From Pseudarthrobacter sulfonivorans (GTDB lineage Bacteria; Actinomycetota; Actinomycetes; Actinomycetales; Micrococcaceae): a DNA stretch of 64,000 nt. The notes below the pieces were generated by a model that searched no databases, was not told the DNA's origin, and saw nothing but the letters and a program-made list of their open reading frames with translations. The DNA is taken from positions 1-64,000 of the forward strand of contig NZ_JACXBW010000021.1 in NCBI RefSeq assembly GCF_014712225.1, given 5' to 3'. Shown piece by piece: positions 61,694 to 64,000 of the stretch. A program made the position numbers and the translations under genes. How positions within the stretch are numbered: position 1 is the first letter of the stretch; each line of letters opens with the position of its first letter.

Positions 61694-62854
61694 TCAGCGG
61701 AACGCAGGAACCCCGGTGAGCTTGTTGCCCAGGATGAGGGTGTGGACTTCGTCGGTGCCCTCGTAGGTGCGCACGGATTCGAGGTTGTTGGCGTGGCGCA
61801 GCGGTGAGTAGTCCAGGGTGATGCCGTTGCCGCCGAGGATGGTGCGGGCTTCGCGGCAGATTTCGATCGCCTCGCGGCAGTTGTTGAGTTTCCCCACCGA
61901 GATCTGCTCGATCTGCAGGCGGCCGGCATCCTTGAGCCGGCCCAGGTGCAGGGCGAGCAGGAAGCCCTTGTTGATCTCCAGGGCCATGTCCACGAGCTTC
62001 TGCTGGGTCAGCTGGTATCCGGCCAGCGGTTTGTCGAACTGCATGCGCCCCTTGGAGTAGTCCAGGGCGGCCTCGAAGGCGTCGCGGGCAGCGCCCATGG
62101 CGCCCCAGATGATCCCGTAGCGTGCCTCGTTGAGGCAGGAGAAGGGGCCCTTAAGCCCGACGACGTCCGGCAGCACCGCGGTTTCGGGCAGGCGCACGTC
62201 GGTGAGGGCGATGTCGCACTGGATGGAGGCGCGCATGGACAGTTTCGGTTCGATCGGGGTGGCGGTGAATCCCGGCGTGGAGGTGGGCACGACGAAGCCG
62301 CGGATCCCGCCGTCGGTCTGGGCCCAGATTACGGCGACCTGGGCCACGGAGGCCAGCCCGATCCAGCGTTTTGCGCCGTTGAGGACCCAATCGCTGCCGT
62401 CGCGGCGGGCATAGGTGGTCATGCTCCCCGGGTCCGACCCGGCGGTGGGTTCAGTCAGGCCGAAGCAGCCGATCGCTTCACCCGCAGCCATGGCCGGCAG
62501 CCACTCCTGTTTCTGCTCTTCGGAGCCGTGTTTGTGGATGGCGCTCATCGCCAGGGACCCCTGGACCGAGACGAAGGTGCGCAGCCCGGAGTCCCCGGCT
62601 TCGAGTTCGGCCCCCGCGAGCCCGTAGTCGACGGCGGTACGGCCGGCACAGCCATAACCCTTCAAGTGCATGCCCAGTACGCCCAGCTTGGCCAGTTCCG
62701 GCACAAGCTCCAGCGGGAAGACGGCCTTTTCGTACCACTCCGCAATGTTGGGCTTGATCTCACTGTCCACAAAAGCCCGGACCGTATCCCGCAGCGTGAG
62801 CTCATCCGCGGTGAGCAGGGAATCAAAGTCGATCAGGTCGCTGACGTCAGGCAT
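61694..62854 (-). CDS. Acyl-CoA dehydrogenase, glutaryl-CoA dehydrogenase-like
   Basis: A 386-residue flavoprotein. CFGLTEPTAGSDPGSMTTYA and WVLNGAKRWIGLASVAQVAV form the FAD/substrate core, and YEGTDEVHTLILGNKLTG near the C-terminus holds the catalytic glutamate region as in glutaryl-CoA dehydrogenases (compare YEGT-D-x-H). It would oxidise and perhaps decarboxylate glutaryl-CoA or a related acyl-CoA. ATG at 62854 follows GAAAGGGCCAATA. It appears monocistronic and is divergent from the urease operon; the 278-base gap shows no other gene. Confidence 0.88.
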   Translation of the reverse strand: MPDVSDLIDFDSLLTADELTLRDTVRAFVDSEIKPNIAEWYEKAVFPLELVPELAKLGVLGMHLKGYGCAGRTAVDYGLAGAELEAGDSGLRTFVSVQGSLAMSAIHKHGSEEQKQEWLPAMAAGEAIGCFGLTEPTAGSDPGSMTTYARRDGSDWVLNGAKRWIGLASVAQVAVIWAQTDGGIRGFVVPTSTPGFTATPIEPKLSMRASIQCDIALTDVRLPETAVLPDVVGLKGPFSCLNEARYGIIWGAMGAARDAFEAALDYSKGRMQFDKPLAGYQLTQQKLVDMALEINKGFLLALHLGRLKDAGRLQIEQISVGKLNNCREAIEICREARTILGGNGITLDYSPLRHANNLESVRTYEGTDEVHTLILGNKLTGVPAFR

Positions 62855-63132
62855 TATTGGCCCTTTCATGGCGGTGGTCAGTATGCGGCGGCGCGCCGGT
62901 GGCGTCTCTTGGGTTCCTGTACGCCATTATGTCGAGGATCTGGCTGGCCCGCTGGCGGCGTCGCGGGGGCGAGGCGCCGGTCCCGACAACCGCCGGAAAC
63001 CTCACGGAAATCTGCCCGGCCTACGCTGGGCACGAAAACCGCCACGGAGGGCGACGCACCGGAAATGCTGGCGGTGCGTGATCCTCCAGGTCTATAAACG
63101 AAGGACCGTGCCCGGCCGCCGAAGGGAACCTG

Positions 63133-63435
63133 ATGCATCTGATGCCCCGTGAGCAGGAGAAGCTCATGATTGTGGTGGCGGCCGATCTGGCCAGGCGCCG
63201 ACAGGCCCGTGGCCTGAAGCTGAACTTTCCCGAGGCCGTGGCCATCATCAGTTATGAACTGATCGAGGGCGCCCGGGATGGCCGCACGGTGGCGGACCTC
63301 ATGAGTTACGGCTCCACCGTCCTCACCCGCGAGGACGTCATGGAGGGTATTCCGGAAATGATCCATGACGTCCAGATCGAGGCCACGTTCCCTGACGGCA
63401 CCAAGCTTGTCACCGTCCACGATCCGATCCGATAG
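63133..63435 (+). CDS. ureA: Urease subunit gamma
   Basis: A 100-residue protein, the usual length of UreA. MHLMPREQEKLMIVVAADLA is the family start, followed by RGLKLNFPEAVAIISYELIE and GIPEMIHDVQIEATFPDGTK. It is the smallest subunit of the nickel enzyme that splits urea to ammonia and carbamate in the cytoplasm. GAAGGGAACCTG precedes the ATG. It is the first gene of a ureABC operon that runs off the window. Confidence 0.97.
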   Translation: MHLMPREQEKLMIVVAADLARRRQARGLKLNFPEAVAIISYELIEGARDGRTVADLMSYGSTVLTREDVMEGIPEMIHDVQIEATFPDGTKLVTVHDPIR

Positions 63436-63443
63436 GGCAGGCC

Positions 63444-63773
63444 ATGATCCCAGGCGAGTACATCCTCAGGCCCGAACCGGTGACGGTGAACGCCGGACGG
63501 GAGGCGATCGGCGTCGTCGTCACCAACACCGGTGACCGTCCCGTCCAGGTGGGGTCGCACTTCCACTTTGCCGAGGCGAATGCCGCCCTTCAGTTTGATC
63601 GCGGGGCCGCCTACGGCCGCCGGCTGGACATCCCGGCCGGGACTGCGGCGCGGTTCGAGCCGGGGGACAGCAGGACCGTCCGGCTGATCGAACTCGCAGG
63701 CAGCCGCGAAGTCTACGGCCTCAGCAACGCCGTCAACGGACCTCTCGACGCTCCGGAAGCAGGGACCAAGTGA
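63444..63773 (+). CDS. ureB: Urease subunit beta
   Basis: A 109-residue protein, the normal length of UreB. MIPGEYILRPEPVTVNAGRE, VTNTGDRPVQVGSHFHFAEA and the FDRGAAYGRRLDIPAGTAAR stretch are diagnostic. It packs between the gamma and alpha subunits. It starts eight bases after the ureA stop, and its own stop overlaps the GTG of ureC. Confidence 0.97.
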   Translation: MIPGEYILRPEPVTVNAGREAIGVVVTNTGDRPVQVGSHFHFAEANAALQFDRGAAYGRRLDIPAGTAARFEPGDSRTVRLIELAGSREVYGLSNAVNGPLDAPEAGTK

Positions 63774-64000
63774 GCTTCGACCTTCCCCGCCAGCAGTACG
63801 CGGACCTCTACGGCCCTACCGCCGGGGACAAAATCCGCCTGGCGGACACCGACCTGTTCCTCGAAATCGAGAAGGACCTCACCGTCTACGGCGAGGAAGT
63901 GGTGTTCGGCGGCGGCAAGGTGATCCGTGACGGCATGGGCCAGAACGGCCAGGCCACCCGGGACGGGAACGTCCAGGGCGAAGACGTCCCGGACACCGTC
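63770..64000 (+). CDS. ureC: Urease subunit alpha, N-terminal part (cut by the window end)
   Basis: The first 77 residues of UreC: FDLPRQQYADLYGPTAGDKI, RLADTDLFLEIEKDLT and VVFGGGKVIRDGMGQ are the conserved N-terminus. GTG at 63770 overlaps the ureB stop by four bases. The nickel-binding histidines and the carbamylated lysine lie beyond the window, so completeness cannot be judged. Confidence 0.95.
   Translation, partial: MSFDLPRQQYADLYGPTAGDKIRLADTDLFLEIEKDLTVYGEEVVFGGGKVIRDGMGQNGQATRDGNVQGEDVPDTV

Noticed and set aside
1..64000. CRISPR arrays, tRNA and rRNA genes
   Set aside because: No regularly spaced repeats, cloverleaf-like sequences or ribosomal RNA signatures were seen on reading both strands; a dedicated RNA gene scan was not possible.

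Overview
The window looks like a chromosome segment of a high-GC soil actinobacterium of the Arthrobacter / Pseudarthrobacter / Paenarthrobacter group (Micrococcaceae). The basis is very high third-position GC, frequent GTG/TTG starts, a DUF4193 zinc-ribbon protein, and a catabolic gene content typical of those genera. This is inferred from protein recognition by eye; no database search was run. No tRNA, rRNA or CRISPR array was seen.

Layout. 0-5.4 kb: two zinc alcohol/formaldehyde-type dehydrogenases with a small unknown protein, an intact aldo/keto reductase, and two decayed fragments (an aldo/keto reductase and a LacI C-terminus). 5.3-21.8 kb: a sugar locus with two LacI regulators, a ribose-type ABC importer, a sugar-dehydrogenase-like set (aldo/keto reductase, GMC flavoprotein, gluconate-dehydrogenase subunit 3 family), a nitrilase-fold amidase, then araB-araD-araA and a mutarotase. 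An 18-bp palindrome, TGAGTTAGCGCTAACTCA, stands perfect before the amidase, and variants with 14-15 of 18 matches stand before the importer (twice) and before araB, so the locus looks like one LacI-family regulon. 21.8-25.4 kb: an eroded accessory patch with an IS3-type remnant, a DUF1016-like nuclease fragment and a pRiA4b Orf-3-like fragment around an intact amidase. 25.4-34.9 kb: DUF4193 protein, lipoprotein, a GntR regulator divergent from a 5-oxoprolinase-type operon (pxpA, MHS transporter, pxpB-pxpC fusion, biotin carboxylase-BCCP), then an HD-domain hydrolase and an IclR regulator.

34.9-48.8 kb: alcohol dehydrogenase, MmyB-type regulator, two DUF202 membrane proteins, then an aromatic-catabolism region: transporters (one broken by an in-frame TGA), MBL hydrolase, aldehyde dehydrogenase, SDR, IclR regulator, a one-piece FMN/[2Fe-2S] reductase and a CYP199-like P450. 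49.1-58.2 kb holds the most striking system, an eight-gene overlapping operon whose content matches the Corynebacterium glutamicum cre pathway for 4-alkylphenols: P450, a two-protein PEP-synthase-like phenol phosphorylating enzyme, SDR alcohol dehydrogenase, [2Fe-2S] ferredoxin, ferredoxin reductase, HD phosphohydrolase and aldehyde dehydrogenase. The expected logic is to phosphorylate the phenol, oxidise the alkyl group on the phosphorylated substrate, remove the phosphate, then oxidise alcohol to aldehyde to acid. A repeated palindrome, CTTTCCG-N5-CGGAAAG, lies upstream of four transcription units in 39.5-49 kb, including both P450 operons, and suggests one IclR-type regulon.

58.2-64 kb: a PEP-synthase regulatory protein, PEP synthase, a glutaryl-CoA-dehydrogenase-like enzyme, and the beginning of a urease operon (ureA, ureB, partial ureC) cut by the window end.
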